A stretch of 64,000 nt of DNA, from the NCBI GenBank assembly GCA_037074615.1, contig CM073522.1, positions 24,674,962 to 24,738,961 on the forward strand, given 5' to 3'. Under the pieces are notes generated by a model, which saw nothing but the letters and a program-made list of their open reading frames with translations, made no database searches and was not told the origin of the DNA. Made by a program: the position numbers and the translations under genes. Origin of the DNA: Leucaena leucocephala. Taxonomy: Eukaryota > Streptophyta > Magnoliopsida > Fabales > Fabaceae. This document shows positions 45,358 to 57,827 of this stretch, in pieces; the first letter of the stretch is position 1; each line of letters begins with the position of its first letter.

Positions 45358-46071
45358 TGAGCTTATGGACTAAATCGGGGAGTTTCTTCTATTCTAATTT
45401 GCATCTTGTCATGTTATGATTGCTGCTAGATCTAGGGTTTTCATCATATGAACAAGTTTTGAATATCTATTGATCATTCTCAGATTAGACTGTTGTAATT
45501 TGATTCTAGATGTTTGAACGTTGGATTTTAATCTAATATTTTAGTTTTAGTTTTAAGAAAGTTGGGTTGTTTTTCAGTGATCATTGCAAACCAATTCAAT
45601 TGCTTGAAATCTAGAGTTTTTGATTGACGACCATTCGAGGGCGTTCTCATCATCTAGGGTTAATTGCAAGCTAAGTGGTTCTAACAGTTCGCTAATAGTC
45701 CTTAAACTAGCTTTGATCAAAGGAGTTTAAGGAATATTAAAGTTCTGGACTCAATCGTTCGATTAAGGTTTTATTTGAGACTTAGTGATTTAAAACTCCA
45801 ATTTAAACTTAAGAGCAAGAATAGATACGTTTTCATCATCAAGAGTCTTCCATAACATATTCCTTCAACAAACCAACCAGTTTTCATCTTAATCAAAAAT
45901 CCAAAAATATCTACTTTTCTGCACCCTTATTTTATTACAAATCAAACCCCAAAACCATTTTATATCTACTCAGGTTTTCATTGTTTTTGACATCCAATTT
46001 GCTAGGTTTCCTTTAGAAAGGTTCCTTGAAAAAAACGATAGAGTTGTTCCTTATACTATATTATTGGGTGC
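45358..46071 (+). other. Unassigned element segment between solo LTR and CACTA-2
   Basis: Continuation of the 41,810-42,515 segment; AT-rich, no open frame. The end (GTTGTTCCTTATACTATATTATTGGGTGCAAT) resembles the pre-gag region of some plant gypsy elements, but this is only an impression. CACTA-2 is inserted after AAT at 46,072-46,074. Confidence 0.4.
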
Positions 46072-46074
46072 AAT

Positions 46075-46440
46075 CACGGCTGGAAAAAAGGATTTCTACA
46101 CCGGTTTAAAATGGCATTCTACATCGTACATACAACCGGTATAGAAACGGACCGTGTAAAAAGTGAGATATTTTACACCGGTCACAAGACCGGTGTAGAA
46201 TGTATACTTTTTTACACCGGTCTACATTTTAAAGCGGTTCACATTTACATCCGGTGTATAATTTTATAACATCTACACCGGTTGAATATTGGGACGGTGT
46301 AGATTATTTAAATGTTAACACCGATTGTACATACGTCTGATGTAGATGTTATTAAATTTATATTATTATATATATTCTTTCTACACCGGCAGGTATATAC
46401 GTCCGATGTAGATGTTATTAAATTTATATTTAATATATTT
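46075..46440 (+). repeat. Left terminus and subterminal repeats of CACTA-2
   Basis: Dense TACACCGGT / ACCGGTGTAGA motifs in both orientations over 350 bp (for example at 46,097, 46,185, 46,214, 46,274), ending in two TACGTC(C/T)GATGTAGATGTTATT repeats at ~46,332 and ~46,400. Subterminal repeats are the binding sites for TNPA-type protein in En/Spm. Confidence 0.8.
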
Positions 46441-46827
46441 CGTGGGCCTGAAGCTTCATAAATAAACTGCCCAAATATACAACTCAAAGGGCATGATCAT
46501 CGATCATCAGTTCAAGATGCCAGAGACATATATAATTCAATTGCTCATTATATTATTCATTTAATAAAATTTAATACAAAAATGCTACAATTTGAACAGA
46601 AAAGTAGAAAAAGTTATTCAGGGAAAGACAAATACTATTGAGAAGGAAGGAATTGAACAAAAAACTCTGCCCACCGATTACACAGGTCCTCAATATCTTG
46701 TTCAGGAAATGGATCAAGTTGATCAAACATCTAAAATATGAAATAAAAATCAAAGAAATTAAGGCATTACTAATATAGATTAGATTGACAATTAAGAAAT
46801 ATAAAATCATTAAAAATACAATTTTAC

Positions 46828-48303
46828 CTCTTCAGTTAGGTCAATCCTATTTGACAAGATAATATTGACCATGTGTTTAACTACGTAGAAGCCGCACAAG
46901 TTACTTTCTCTGGGTTGCCTTCGACTCTGTAATTTTAACAAGATAAAAATTATTTCTCAACATCAAAACGGGGAACCTAGCTAACACCTAATATATACTT
47001 TTATTACCTTCGGTATGATCCATTCAGGGTCCCCACCAAGTTAGCTTGCTTAAGGCCCCTTGCAACTACGAACGTCCTCATAGCCCTATGACCAAAGTTA
47101 TAAAGTTAGTAACCCATTTATCACAAAGATCATTATGTATAGAAGAAAACTCATGTATGTGTTCATGATCTTCTTGACATCAATCGATAGCTTGTAATGG
47201 AGGGAGCATAAGAAGAAAACTTTATAACTATGCTTACAGAGGATGACCAATTACCAATGATTACTATAGAGATTAATTAAAAGAGAATGAGTATTATAAT
47301 TAAGCAAATACAAAACTAGTATGAAATAAAATGAAATATTATTATTCTTACTCCTATATATATGGTGCGAAGAAACAATCAATATCGGTGCCACCGAGCC
47401 TCCTTGAAATGTATGCAAGTCTTAAAGATTGAGAGGTCTCTTTTGCATAAATCTGATATGGGCATAGGAATCTGAACTTGCCTTGTTTGCCCTTGGAGGA
47501 AACCAACTCAGCTTGCATGCACCTACAGGTAATGCATAAATGACATTAGTTGTAAGACTTGAACTTTGTTATTACATATATTTACATTTAAATTATACTT
47601 ACATAAAAACACTTGGATGCAGCCGGAGGTCAGTTCTTCCTTAGGAATGATCAGAGATTTGACGTTCGCATAGTCAAGGAAGGCCGGTGCCCCCATGTCG
47701 CCCATAACTGAATCCATAGGCAACGCGTCCACATGGAATATTTTGTCATATGCCAATAAGATCACACGTTGCATGGTATTCAAAGTGGGAGGGGTGGGAA
47801 GTTGGCTGGGGGATCAGACGACGTGATTCGAAACAAGATGCTTTGGCCACAATATGAAAGTCCCTTTTGCTTAAGTCACTGTCTTCACCTCATCAGTGGG
47901 AATTAGGACAAGAGCATCTCCAATTAGCACGTCTTCAACTGTCACCCTTAATTGATCGTCCTGAATTTGGATGTGGTGAACAATTGCCCCTAGGCTATGG
48001 ATGGAGCCACGTGCCACTAAGCGTCTAAAAGGATCCTCCACATATAGGTCACAATGTTTTGCATCCTCTGACAGCGGCAAGCAGTAACTCCCCTTAGTGC
48101 TTGGACGGGCTACAATTGAGGGCGGGAGGGGATCAGTTGGCTCTTGCTGCCTTGATGTCATCATGGACAACATTTCTTCCTTCATCTTTGTGAACCCCTC
48201 TTGTAATCGCGCCTCAATTGAAGCTTCTGCTTATGCCCTAGCCTCTATCCAAGCCTCTGCCTTAGCCTCTGCCCTTATGGTGGAGAGCAAGGATTCCAAC
48301 TCT
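46828..48303 (-). pseudogene. TNPA-like gene, 3' half: DUF8039-like and Ulp1-like (C48) segments, CACTA-2
   Basis: Read leftward. An Ala/Glu-rich helix (AEAKAEAWIEARA, stop TAA at 48,231-48,233) precedes MKEEMLSMM (48,185) and a SYCLPLSEDAKHCDLYVEDP...GSIHSLG block of the type found in plant PttA/En/Spm proteins. Next come PAFLDYANVKSLI and CIQVFL (47,783-47,600), the usual entry to a Ulp1-like peptidase. An exon at ~47,350-47,525 reads FLCPYQIYAKE...FFAPY, and the exon 46,828-46,926 reads NLCGFYVVKHM, the catalytic-Cys motif of C48 peptidases, with good splice sites on both sides. Ulp1-like domains are known in some plant CACTA and MULE elements. One nonsense codon suggests decay. Confidence 0.7.
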
Positions 48304-48505
48304 GCCCTCGGCACCACATGTGGGGAACATCTTTGAGATTCTCCAAAGTAATCTCTTATACCCACACCTCTTTCAACTCCCCAGACACAGCCCCCATGTC
48401 TTGTTTCCCAGTGGCAACAGTCAAGATGTCATTCCTACCATCTGACTTGAAGGATCCATGGGACTCTTGTTGTTTAAGATCACTCTATAACATAGAAAGA
48501 ACAAA

Positions 48506-50455
48506 TGTAACATCCCAATTTTTGGGTCTAGTTGAACTGGGAGGTAGTCTGATATGGGCAGGCTGCTAAACCTGTAGTCCCAGGGTCGTAATCTGATATG
48601 GGCGGATTATTTACCTGTATTTTGTAGGATCCGAGGGATGAGCTAAGTCCTTCAGGATGTAAAGATGAGTTAAGTCTTTAACCTACAAAATTGGGACAGT
48701 TCACCTAGGTTCAAAATGAGGAATGTGAGGAATGTCCTAAGTCTTAAGCCTAGAAATTCTGCAGGTAGCTTGATATGGGCTGGCTCCTGTGTAAGATAAC
48801 CTGATACAGAGGGTTGTTGAGCCTTTCAATTAACAAGGACTCCCGAAGAGAGGGGATGAGTTATTGAAAGAGAATTTCTAGAACTTAGGATGAAGGATAA
48901 GAAGAAAGTAAGATAAGATAGACCCCAGAATTGTGTTAAGATTATGTGGGGTGAGATATGAGATGTATTGGTGACTTTTGGTCGTGACGAGGAAGTAGAT
49001 TGGTCGCGACTAATATTGGCAGAGAGGATTGGTCGTGACGGATATGTATGTGGTGTCGCGACTAATGAGTAGAATGAGCCTGGTTGCAACTAAAAAGTGA
49101 TGTGGTCACGACGAAAGACTGTTGTGGTCACGACTAGAGAAAGCTATGGTCGCGACTAATGAACACAGAAGGTGTTAAGTCGCGATAAGATGATGGCTAG
49201 GTCGCGACTAGTGGCTAAAGTAGTGCCAAGCGTATGGGCCATGAGTTATGAAGGTCCAAATGAGATAGTTACCCGGTTAGAGATAGACCGGAGGCAGGAG
49301 GCCAGATACAGGAAAAGTTATCTGGAAACCATGAGGTGGACTGATAAGGTATTCTCATGGGACCCACAAGATGACACATGAGTGGTTCAGTGACCTTTCA
49401 GTAGAGTAAAGTTACTCGGTTGGCACAAAAACCGAGGAGGTGATCAGATGAGTCTAGGACTGATCTGGATAGCATTGGGAAGCGTGCAAGGTCTCTTCCA
49501 GTCGCCATATAGCTTTAGTCTGGAGAAAGCAGATAAAGCTTAGGGCACGTATTTCGAGGCAAGAGACTGGACCTGTGAGTCAGCATACTGAGTCAGCTGC
49601 TGAGGTGTCCAGGGAATTGTGTCATGTGAAAAATATGCTGCTGAGGTGTCCCGATGATGCAGTAAAAAAGGAAATTAAAGAAAATAGGAAAAACCAGAAA
49701 AAACCAGGACCGCAGGATCAGAGTTCATAGAAATTGCTGAAATACCATTTGAGGAGGTTATAAATACCCCCTCTCATTCTTGCTTCACGCATGGGTAAGG
49801 AAGAGTGAGAGAAAGTATAGAGAGAAGGAGGAGGAAGGGAAAAGAGAAAGAGAGAAAGGAAGTAAGGAAGTTCTGGCAGAGCTGGAAGCAGAATAGAGAT
49901 AGTAGGGTTCTGCTAAGCTAGCTAGGTAGTAACTAATCCTAGCTTTTATGTAATGGCTTTGTGATTGATGTGCTATTGTTTGGTTGGATTGTTGTCTTAT
50001 ATGTTATGTCTGAAGCTCTACTGCAATGCTATGATCATATGTTATTGAGTATGGAAGCACGCGGCATACTTATCTATACACAATCACAAGCAAGCACTGT
50101 CACACTGCATTACATATACTGTTATGATTATTACTACTGAGATTCCCCCGAATCTCATTCCCCTTGTATAACCATTTCAGGGAGGTTATGTCAAGGTAGA
50201 TTTTGAGAATTTTGAGAGACGCCGTTATGCTGCTGAAATTTCGGTTGAGATAGCAGTAGTGGAGGAAGGATATGATGCGTACTGTGTACGTAGGTACTGT
50301 CTAAGGAGGCTGGTAGTGAGTGGACCTAGCCGGTTCATCCAGTCTTTCCTGGGTACTTACGTAGAATGGTAGTTCTAATGAGAGAATTACTGAATCAGTA
50401 TAGCTAGTATAGCTTCCGCAAGTGTGCTCTGAGGAGTCTAAGGCAGGATGTTTCA
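48506..50455 (+). mobile_element. Solo LTR (gypsy type, Y subfamily), TSD ACAAA, in the TNPA-like gene
   Basis: 1,950 bp from TGTAACATCCC to GGATGTTTCA, flanked by ACAAA (48,501-48,505 and 50,456-50,460). TATA at 49,759-49,766, short hairpin at 50,139-50,156, large stem-loop at 50,288-50,362. The U3 part holds the GTCGCGAC array (48,981-49,208). It separates the N-terminal exons of the TNPA-like gene from its 3' half. Confidence 0.95.
48981..49208 (+). repeat. GTCGCGAC palindrome array in a gypsy-type solo LTR
   Basis: Ten 8-mers start at 48,981, 49,003, 49,032, 49,055, 49,083, 49,105, 49,127, 49,149, 49,179 and 49,201: steps 22, 29, 23, 28, 22, 22, 22, 30, 22. Four are intact GTCGCGAC; the rest are mostly CpG-to-TpG/CpA variants. 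Several are followed by TAA (GGTCGCGACTAA). About 550 bp upstream of the TATA box, so in U3. Confidence 0.9.
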
Positions 50456-50539
50456 ACAAACATAAGGAAAATGATATAATTATAGTCTACTAAAACAAAA
50501 TAATGCAAGTAGTTCTTACAATTTTTTCAGCAATCATGC

Positions 50540-51447
50540 GAGTATTGTCGCTTGTAAATGTTCCACTCTTTCTTTGGCGAGTGTACAATCATTTTTCTTC
50601 GTGATGTATCGGAGTGGGGGGATCAAGAAGAACACTAGGATCTGACCCAGCATTTTCTTCTAGCCTCTTCCTCTTGGCCCCCAACAACTCTCTTTCTTCC
50701 TTCGCATAACCCCCTCGAGACATTGTGTGAGGGCAATCAATCTTGAGGGCGTATTCAATCGTTTTTTCCCTTTTTTCCTACAAGACAGGAAGTAGTTAAA
50801 ATCAATACATATGATATTCTGATACATTTTCTGCTAACACATACAAAAGGATACACTCACCATTACTGTTGGCGTGGTCCGAATCATAACAAATTCTTCC
50901 CAAGCAGCTTCGTCAATGAATTGATACTTACTGTATTTAGAAGGTTGAGGATGACCACTTCTGTCTCCATGCACATATTGACGAGCTAGTTGTGTCTTGA
51001 ATGCCCTCCAACGCTCAGTACAATAAGACAATGTCTTCTTCTTCAAGACCTCATTGTTGGGAACATCGTAAGTGAGCTGCAATGATTGCCATTGAAAGCA
51101 AAGTAATCAACGAACAGTTGTGTATTTGGTATTGCTCTACATGCAATATTAGATAGTTCCTATACCCAGATAGTGTCCCAAATTTGATTCTTCATGCAAT
51201 CATCCACAGCATCCCAAGTCAAATAGGTGATGCTAGGCTTGTTACGTACTAGGAGGCCGACAAAACTTATGTACTTTGCCCTGTGTTCACCAGTTGGGTT
51301 CCAGTTTCTGTCAAACTCTATCGGAAGCAGTTTTCCCTCTATCCTGTCCTTCGTAATGTCTTTCAAACGAGTCACACTTCTGCCCTTCCTTTGCGTAGTG
51401 TCGCTTAGATCATCGCTAGCCTCAATCTGAGTAACTCTATCCCCCAT
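50540..51447 (-). pseudogene. TNPA-like gene (PttA/En/Spm type), N-terminal exons, CACTA-2
   Basis: Exon 1 (51,447-51,160) reads MGDRVTQIEASDDLSD, a basic linker (RKGRSVTRLKDI), then LPIEFDRNWNPTGEHRAKYISFVG and WDAVDDCMKNQIWDTIW. Exon 2 (~51,080-50,865) reads LKKKTLSYCTERWRAFKTQL and AWEEFVMIR. A third (~50,780-50,550) reads CPHTMSRGGYAKEERELLG and a basic stretch (GAKRKRLEE). This order is typical of plant PttA/En/Spm (Transposase_24-like) proteins, which in En/Spm bind subterminal repeats. Introns have plausible GT/AG ends. The rest of the gene lies beyond the solo LTR. A CCGGTGTAAA cluster is ~370 bp upstream. Confidence 0.75.
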
Positions 51448-51814
51448 ATTCCTATATACGCAATAACAACATCAAAAACATTGTAAACAGACTGAACCCT
51501 TTTTCCTTCAACCCGTCAAAGTACATAAAACTTGTTCCTTTAGCAGTTATGAATGGAAAGATATGCAAGCATTTATTAGGAAAAATAGAAAACCTAGATT
51601 AAACGAACATAAAAACGGCGAAGCACGTACACACGGGAAAATAAGTGCAGAGAACACGTACACTGAATAGCAGAATGAGAGAGACAATAGAGAAGAATGA
51701 CTGAGCACGGAGAAGCCTCGCGAAAACTACAGAGCACGATGAGCGGAGATATGATAGGGTACGTGAGAAATGAGAATGATGGTCGCGCCAAGGGCGGGCT
51801 TAAAAAATAAATAT

Positions 51815-52040
51815 AAATATTTTACATCGGATATAAATTATTCTAACCCGGACAACAACATAACCAATGTAAAATTGACACATTTTACACCGGATAAAGT
51901 ATAAAATTGGTGTAAAAAATAACACCATCTAAAATATAACACCGGATAAAGTATAAACCTGTGTAAAATCGAACTATAATTTATTTACCAAATTGTCAGT
52001 AGTAGACTTTTTACATCGGATAGCACTTAAGACCGGTTTT
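51815..52040. repeat. CCGGTGTAAA-type cluster upstream of the TNPA-like gene
   Basis: TTTTACATCGGAT, ACACCGGATAAAG (twice), AATTGGTGTAAAA and AAGACCGGTTTTAA words over 225 bp, between the DUF4216 end of TNP2 and the TNPA-like start. It resembles the subterminal repeats though it lies in the middle of the element. Confidence 0.65.
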
Positions 52041-52201
52041 AATTTTGTAGTTATTTTTTTAAGCTCCATCATCATATATATCATTCCATCCCTTCGCGAG
52101 GCAACATTCTTATTAGAACAAGAATCTATCTATGTTATTATTACATCAAAATCATATATGCAATCATAACAAGAAACTTAATATTGCATGTTTAGACTAT
52201 A

Positions 52202-52689
52202 TCAAAAACAAGAAACACATAGAAACCAATCAGAATCCACTTCTTCTTTATTTAATTTTGGTAAACCTACTGAAAAAGAAGGGATCTCACAAATAGAATC
52301 ATCATTGTCAACAACCCTTTTTCCTTGGAGCGCGACAGACCATCTTTCATTTTGAGGATCAGTGATATAGAACACTTGCTTTGCTTGGTCTGCCATAATG
52401 AAAGACTCATCCCCCAAACTTGTATTATTCAAATCAACCAGTGTAAATCCTAACTGATCGACCATAACACCGTTGTTTATATTAGCCCACTTGCATTTGA
52501 ACACGGGAACTTTGAATTTGGAGTAGTCCACCTCCCAAATCTCTTCAACAATGCCATAATAAGGGATGTCTGCTAATGTAGGATTGTTGTCTTTTGAACT
52601 AGAGAAATGTATAGCTTCAGCCACTAACATAAAACCACTGTTTTGCACGCTACTTCTATCATCTAGGGACTTCGTATAAAAGGAATACC
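52202..52689 (-). pseudogene. DUF4216 part of TNP2, CACTA-2
   Basis: The minus frame reads GYFRYSFYTKSLDDRSSVQN, SGFMLVAEA, then GIVEEIWEVDYSKF, VFKCKWANINNG, FTLVDLNN, VFYITDP and an acidic/Cys end. The element-derived part starts at 52,689; codons up to 52,750 (MIELISLPQVYSEG) come from the end of the solo LTR and are not native. Upstream TNP2 sequence resumes at 55,646. DUF4216 accompanies plant TNP2, with unknown role. Confidence 0.85.
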
Positions 52690-55640
52690 TAAAATATCCT
52701 CCCTTAGATCCCTCAGAGTACACTTGCGGAAGCGATATTAGCTCGATCATATCTTCACTTAAGCCCAGAAATTTAAAATTTTACTCTTAAGTTCCTTATT
52801 CTGGATCTTTTCTTTGAAAACTGATTTATCTCATTCTACACATCCAAATGAGGCTTATTACCTATCCATGTAATTCCCTAGATGTGTGCTACTGGCTCAC
52901 CAAATTTTGTGGCCAAATTCTTTCATTTCCTAGGTCAATCTGAGGTCAGAACACTGCTACCTCATGACCTGCGAATTTTTCTCTCTTAGTCCCTCATACA
53001 CAAGTTGAACATGCTAAACAATATTCATTATTAAATAATAAATTGTCATACAAGAGGCATACACAAAATCCTCCTATTTCTATTACATCTTTTCCTATCT
53101 GAAATTCGGCAGTATAACTGCTAGGCTTTAACTTTAAAAGTAACTGATCTTGTACTGATTCAGTAATTCTCGTAAGAACTACCATTCTACGTAAGTACCC
53201 AGGAAAGACTGGATGAACCGGCTAGGTCCACTCACTTCCAGACTCCTTAGACAGTACCTACGTACACAGTACGTATCAGCTCCTTTCTTCATTACTGCCA
53301 TTTTGCCATAATTACGGCAGCATAACGACGTCTCTTAAGATTCTCAAAATTCACTTTAACATAATCTCCCTGTAATGGGTTAGACATGGGGAATGAGATT
53401 CGGGGGAATCTCAGTAGTAAATAATCATAATAATATATGTAATGCAGTGTGATAGTGCTTGCTTGTGACTGTGTACAGATAAGTATGCTGCGTGCTTCCA
53501 TACTCAATAACATATGATCGTAGCATTGTAGTAGAGCTTCAGACATAACATATAAGACAACAATCCAACCAAACAATAGCACATCAAATCACAAAGTCAT
53601 TACATAAAAGCTAGGATTAGTTACTACCTCAGAAGCTTAGCAGAACTCTAGAATCTTTATACTGCTTCCGGCTCCGCCAGAACTTCCTTTCTTTCTTCCT
53701 TTCACTTTCTCTCTCTAGAACTCACTTCTCTCTCTTATTCTTGCTTTGAGCCATGAAGACAAATGAAAGGGGGAGGGGTATTTATAGTTTTCATGGATGG
53801 CATTTCTATAATTCCCAAGAAATCTGAACTTGTGGCCACCGTTTTTCCTGGAATTTCCTATTTTCTTTTCCATTTATGATATCATCACCATGACATCATC
53901 CAAGGGACACCTCATTAGACACCTATTCTCTCACATGGCGAAAATGAAGGTCCAAGAAGCCTCTGGAGAAATTTCAGTCCAATCCAGTACCGGCCCGGTC
54001 CGATTTCCCAAAAATCGGACTATTTTCTGAATCTAATTTTTCTGGAATGCCATAATAAATCCTCTGACCTTAAATCCAATATCTGAATTCCTTTTATCAT
54101 CAACATTCTTATACTGGGTTTGAACTCCATTACAGATCCCTTGCGAAATGACCAAAATACCCATGGTGCCCTTTCTTGCACTATCTTATCCCTAAGGGTA
54201 AAATTATCATTTCACACCTTTTTATACCTTGTCAGAGCATATACTGATTTTGACTAACTCTTCCTGTGTATGTCTTGGCGTTTTGGCCTATCCAAAATGA
54301 CCAAAATGCCCTCCATTCATCTATTACCCCTTAAGACAACACAGGGATATTTTCGTAATTTCGCACTTTTCCAGGATTCCACTGGACACTGGCCCACCTA
54401 TCAGTCCAAGTGTCTTATTGGGCCTTGGTTGGCGCCATTTTTGGTCCTTTATGGGGTCCACCACCGTTATGGCAAGAATCTCGAGACACCTCTCCCGGCG
54501 ATATTCATCAGGTATTGCTGTCACTGTGCACCGTTTATACACCTTTCAGGACACCGTCTCCTTTTATTAGATAAACTGATATACTGAGTCTAGGCATCCA
54601 TTTGGGTCATAATAGGCATCTGACCAATGTCGCCTGAGCTCATTCAGACCCAATTTGAATACCGATAAATCTCCCAATCGGATACCCGGAGGTCACAAAC
54701 TCCCGTCTGAATTCACTAATTTGTGAATAACTTTTTCTACAGACCTCCTTTCGATATTATGTCAGTTCCCTGACATACGTCTCTACAGGACGCATCTTCC
54801 TACAGATTTTCACCCATATCTAAGGTCTAGGATATCCGATAAGAATTTTTTATACTTTTGGACTATCAGATAAATTTCGACTATCTGGAGTCCAGATAAA
54901 CTTCCTGTATTAAGCTGGATTATCCAGCATCATTTCCTCTATCTACTGATGGAATTTGGAACTGAAATGCTTCTGGGCAGTTCTAAGCCACTTTTGGCTG
55001 AACTTTTTATAATTACCATTTTGCTCCTGGAAACTTTTCTTCTTTTCAATTAAGTCCCTTAACTTTCCATAATTCTTTCATACTCATAGAGACCTCATAT
55101 GCATATTTCACAGTTCAGTGAAATGATAAGCATAATTTTCTCTATTTTCTGGTAAAATATGGTACTCATCGTCTACCAACCCGACCTTTCCCATAATTAC
55201 GATTATGCCCTTGAGTTCTCTTTCTGGCATCTTTGCTTATCTTCTTATCCTTTATCTTAACTTCTTGAAATTCTCTTTCAACAACTCATCCCCTTGAACT
55301 CTTCGGAGTCATTGTTAATTGAAAGGCTCGACAACCCATATCAGGTTATCTTACTCAGGAGCCAGCCCATATCTAGCTACCTGTAGAATTCCTAAGCTTA
55401 AGACTTAGGATATTCCTTACATTCCTCTTTTTGAACCTAGGTGAACTGTCCCTATTTTGTAGGTCAAAGACTTAACTCATCCTTAAATCCTGAGAAACTT
55501 AGCTCATCCCTCGGATTCTTACAAAATACAGGTAAGTGATCTGCCTATATTAGATTACTACCTTGGGACTACGGGTTTAGTAGCCTGCCCATATCGGACT
55601 ACTTCCTAGTTCTCCTAGACCTAAAAATTGGGATGTTACA
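52690..55640 (-). mobile_element. Solo LTR (gypsy type, Y subfamily), TSD ATACC, in TNP2
   Basis: 2,951 bp, minus strand, from TGTAACATCCC (55,640) to a decayed 3' end GATATTTTA at 52,690. TSD ATACC at 52,685-52,689 and 55,641-55,645. TATA at 53,779-53,786; hairpin at 53,395-53,412; U5 block at 53,160-53,285. Frames 52,994-53,185, 53,292-53,582 and 53,830-54,587 are LTR sequence. Confidence 0.9.
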
Positions 55641-55645
55641 ATACC

Positions 55646-56838
55646 CGTTGATATCAAATAAATTCCAACAGATCACATTATGTTCAGGACCACATGGTAA
55701 CCATCTAACTGTATCAGAAACACAATCCTCATTTTCAACCTCCAGTTTGAATCAATGTGCAAAAGATTTATTGTGTTCTCTAATCAGCCTTTGCTCTGTC
55801 ATCCTATGATTTTTTTTTGGACAAGATCTTTATGAACAGCAATATAGTCTTGAACTTCATCAATGTTATTCAAGATGTGTAAGTGTATTTGCTGCAATTC
55901 ATTACGATCAACACTCCTCACCAACATTCCGCGTTGACCCCCTGTTTGGAACGGGGTTTATGGAGACCAGTAAGTCTTACTTCAGACAGGTATTATTGAC
56001 AAAAATCCATAGCTTCTTCGGCAACATATTTGTGAACAATGGATGCTTTGGGCTGATTTGGATTCTTCATATACCCTTTAAGGATTTTCATGTATGTTTC
56101 AAATGGGTACATCCATCGTAAGTATACAGGCCGCATAGTTTTATCTCTCGCACGAGATGAACGATGAGGTGTACCATGATGTCAAAAAAGGCAGGAAGAA
56201 ACTATTTTTCAAGCTGGCACAAAATAACATAACCCTCGTGCTCTAATTCCTCCAACTTTTCAGTCTCAAACACTTTGCCACATATATCATTAAAGAAGAA
56301 GCAAAGTCGGGTTACAATGTGTCTTAAATCATCTTGAAGGATTCCTCGAACAGCCACTGGGAGTAATTGTTGCATCAATACATGACAATCATGAGACTTT
56401 TGGCCTACTAATTTCAAATCTTTCATGGACACAATCCTCTTAAGATTAGATGAGTACCCAGAGGAAACTTTGATTCCTTGCAAACACACACAAATACTTC
56501 TTCTCTCAGCCTTGCACAAAATATTAGTCTCTTCAACATGATAGCTCCCCTCACCATCTGTCCTCATATGTAAATCCTCTCGTATTCCCATTTCTTTCAA
56601 ATCCAATCTTGCCTTCAAACTGTCTTTGGAACTACCATGTGTGTTGAGAAGTGTTCCAACAATGCTATCACACATATTTTTCTCCACATGCATCACATCA
56701 ATACAGTGCCTTACATGAAGATGTTGCCAATACGAAAGCTCAAAGAACACAGATCTTTTTTTCTATACATTTTTTCTTACTTTTCTTGGTAATCTTACCG
56801 AAAGTGACATTGATGTCTTTCACCTTTTCATAAACTTA
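55646..56838 (-). pseudogene. TNP2 C-terminal part with DUF4218, CACTA-2
   Basis: The minus frame 56,750-56,202 reads MFFELSYWQHLHVRHCIDVMH, VEKNMCDSIVGTLLN, LKEMGIREDLH, then MKDLKLVGQKSHDCHVLMQQ and LLPVAVRGIL (start of DUF4218). It continues with decay to the solo-LTR junction at 55,646. Upstream a frame shift near 56,750 and a stop (TAA, 56,836-56,838) separate it from the Tnp2 core. The H...DVMH.EKN block is a conserved part of the CACTA transposase. Confidence 0.85.
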
Positions 56839-57741
56839 TTCTCCAGTCAATGGCTTTGGAGCATTTTCAAAATTTTGGCCGCCATAAAATTTCTTCTTTA
56901 GTGGACGGTATGGGTGGGCTTGTCTTAGAAATCTCCTATAACCTAGGTAGACTATCTTTCTTCCATGACCAAGTTGATAGTAGCAAGTCCCTTCCTCACA
57001 AATCGGACATGCTTTATGGCCCTTAACACTATACCCTGATAAATTTTAGTATGCAGGAAAGTCATTAATTGTACAAAAGATCATAGCCCGCATATTGAAG
57101 ACCTCCTTCTTAACCGCATCAAAAACATCCACACCTTCCCATAGCTTCTTCAAATCTTCGATCAAGAGTGTTAGGTAAATGTCTATGTCGTTTCCCGGTT
57201 GTTTTGGTCCTGAGATTAGCATAGACAATATTACATACTTCCGTTTTATACATAACAAGGGAGATAGGTTGTAAATCACCAGAAGGACGGGCCATGAACT
57301 ATGTATACTACTAAGGCTATTATAAGGGTTCATGCCATCCGTACTAAGTCCAAGCCTTAGGTTTTGTGGTTCATTGCCAAACTCGAGAAATAAGTCATCA
57401 ATCTTCTTCCATTGCAAAGAGTCAGCATGATGACGAATCTTTCCATCATTAATCCTTTCATTTGCATGCCATATCATTTTCTTTGAATCATCTTCATTAG
57501 AAAAAAGTCGCTTAAACCTTGGTACAATTGGAAGATACCATAACACCTTGGCAGGAGAGTTGTTTGATCTGTACCTTAGTGTCTTACATATTGGACACTT
57601 CTCCTCATCTTTAAACTCTTTCCTATACAATATGCAATCATTTGGGCATGCATGAATCTTTCTATACTGCATGCCTAAAGGACCTATTATTTTCTTCGCA
57701 TCATAGTAGCGTTTGGGTAACGTATTTTCTTCAGGAAACAT
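56839..57741 (-). pseudogene. TNP2 transposase core (Transposase_21), CACTA-2
   Basis: An open stretch 57,741-57,046 (231 residues) reads LPKRYYDAKKII, CPNDCILYRKEF, CPICKTLRYRSNN, RFKRLFSNEDDSKK, then LGLSTDGMNPYNSLSSIHS, SWPVLLVIYNL, SGPKQPGNDIDIYL and FCTINDFPAY. The STDG and PGNDIDIYL blocks belong to the conserved catalytic region of CACTA transposases (TNP2 cuts at the element ends). A stop (TAA) at 57,046-57,048 replaces the codon after FPAY; the frame then continues as NLSGYSVKGHKACPICEEGT and LGHGRKIVYLGYRRFL. The next nonsense is at 56,836. This is the least damaged transposase in the window, but it is not functional as it stands. Confidence 0.9.
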
Positions 57742-57827
57742 GTCCTATAACAACTCAAGCAATTTTGAACAACCACTGTCACTCCACCCATGCCGAGCTT
57801 TCACACTTACCAATCTCAACACCGTAT

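Noticed and set aside
34283..49208. CAMTA (CGCG-box) sites as the explanation of the GTCGCGAC arrays
   Set aside because: The CGCG box needs A/C/G before and C/G/T after CGCG; here it is T before and A after, so the match fails.
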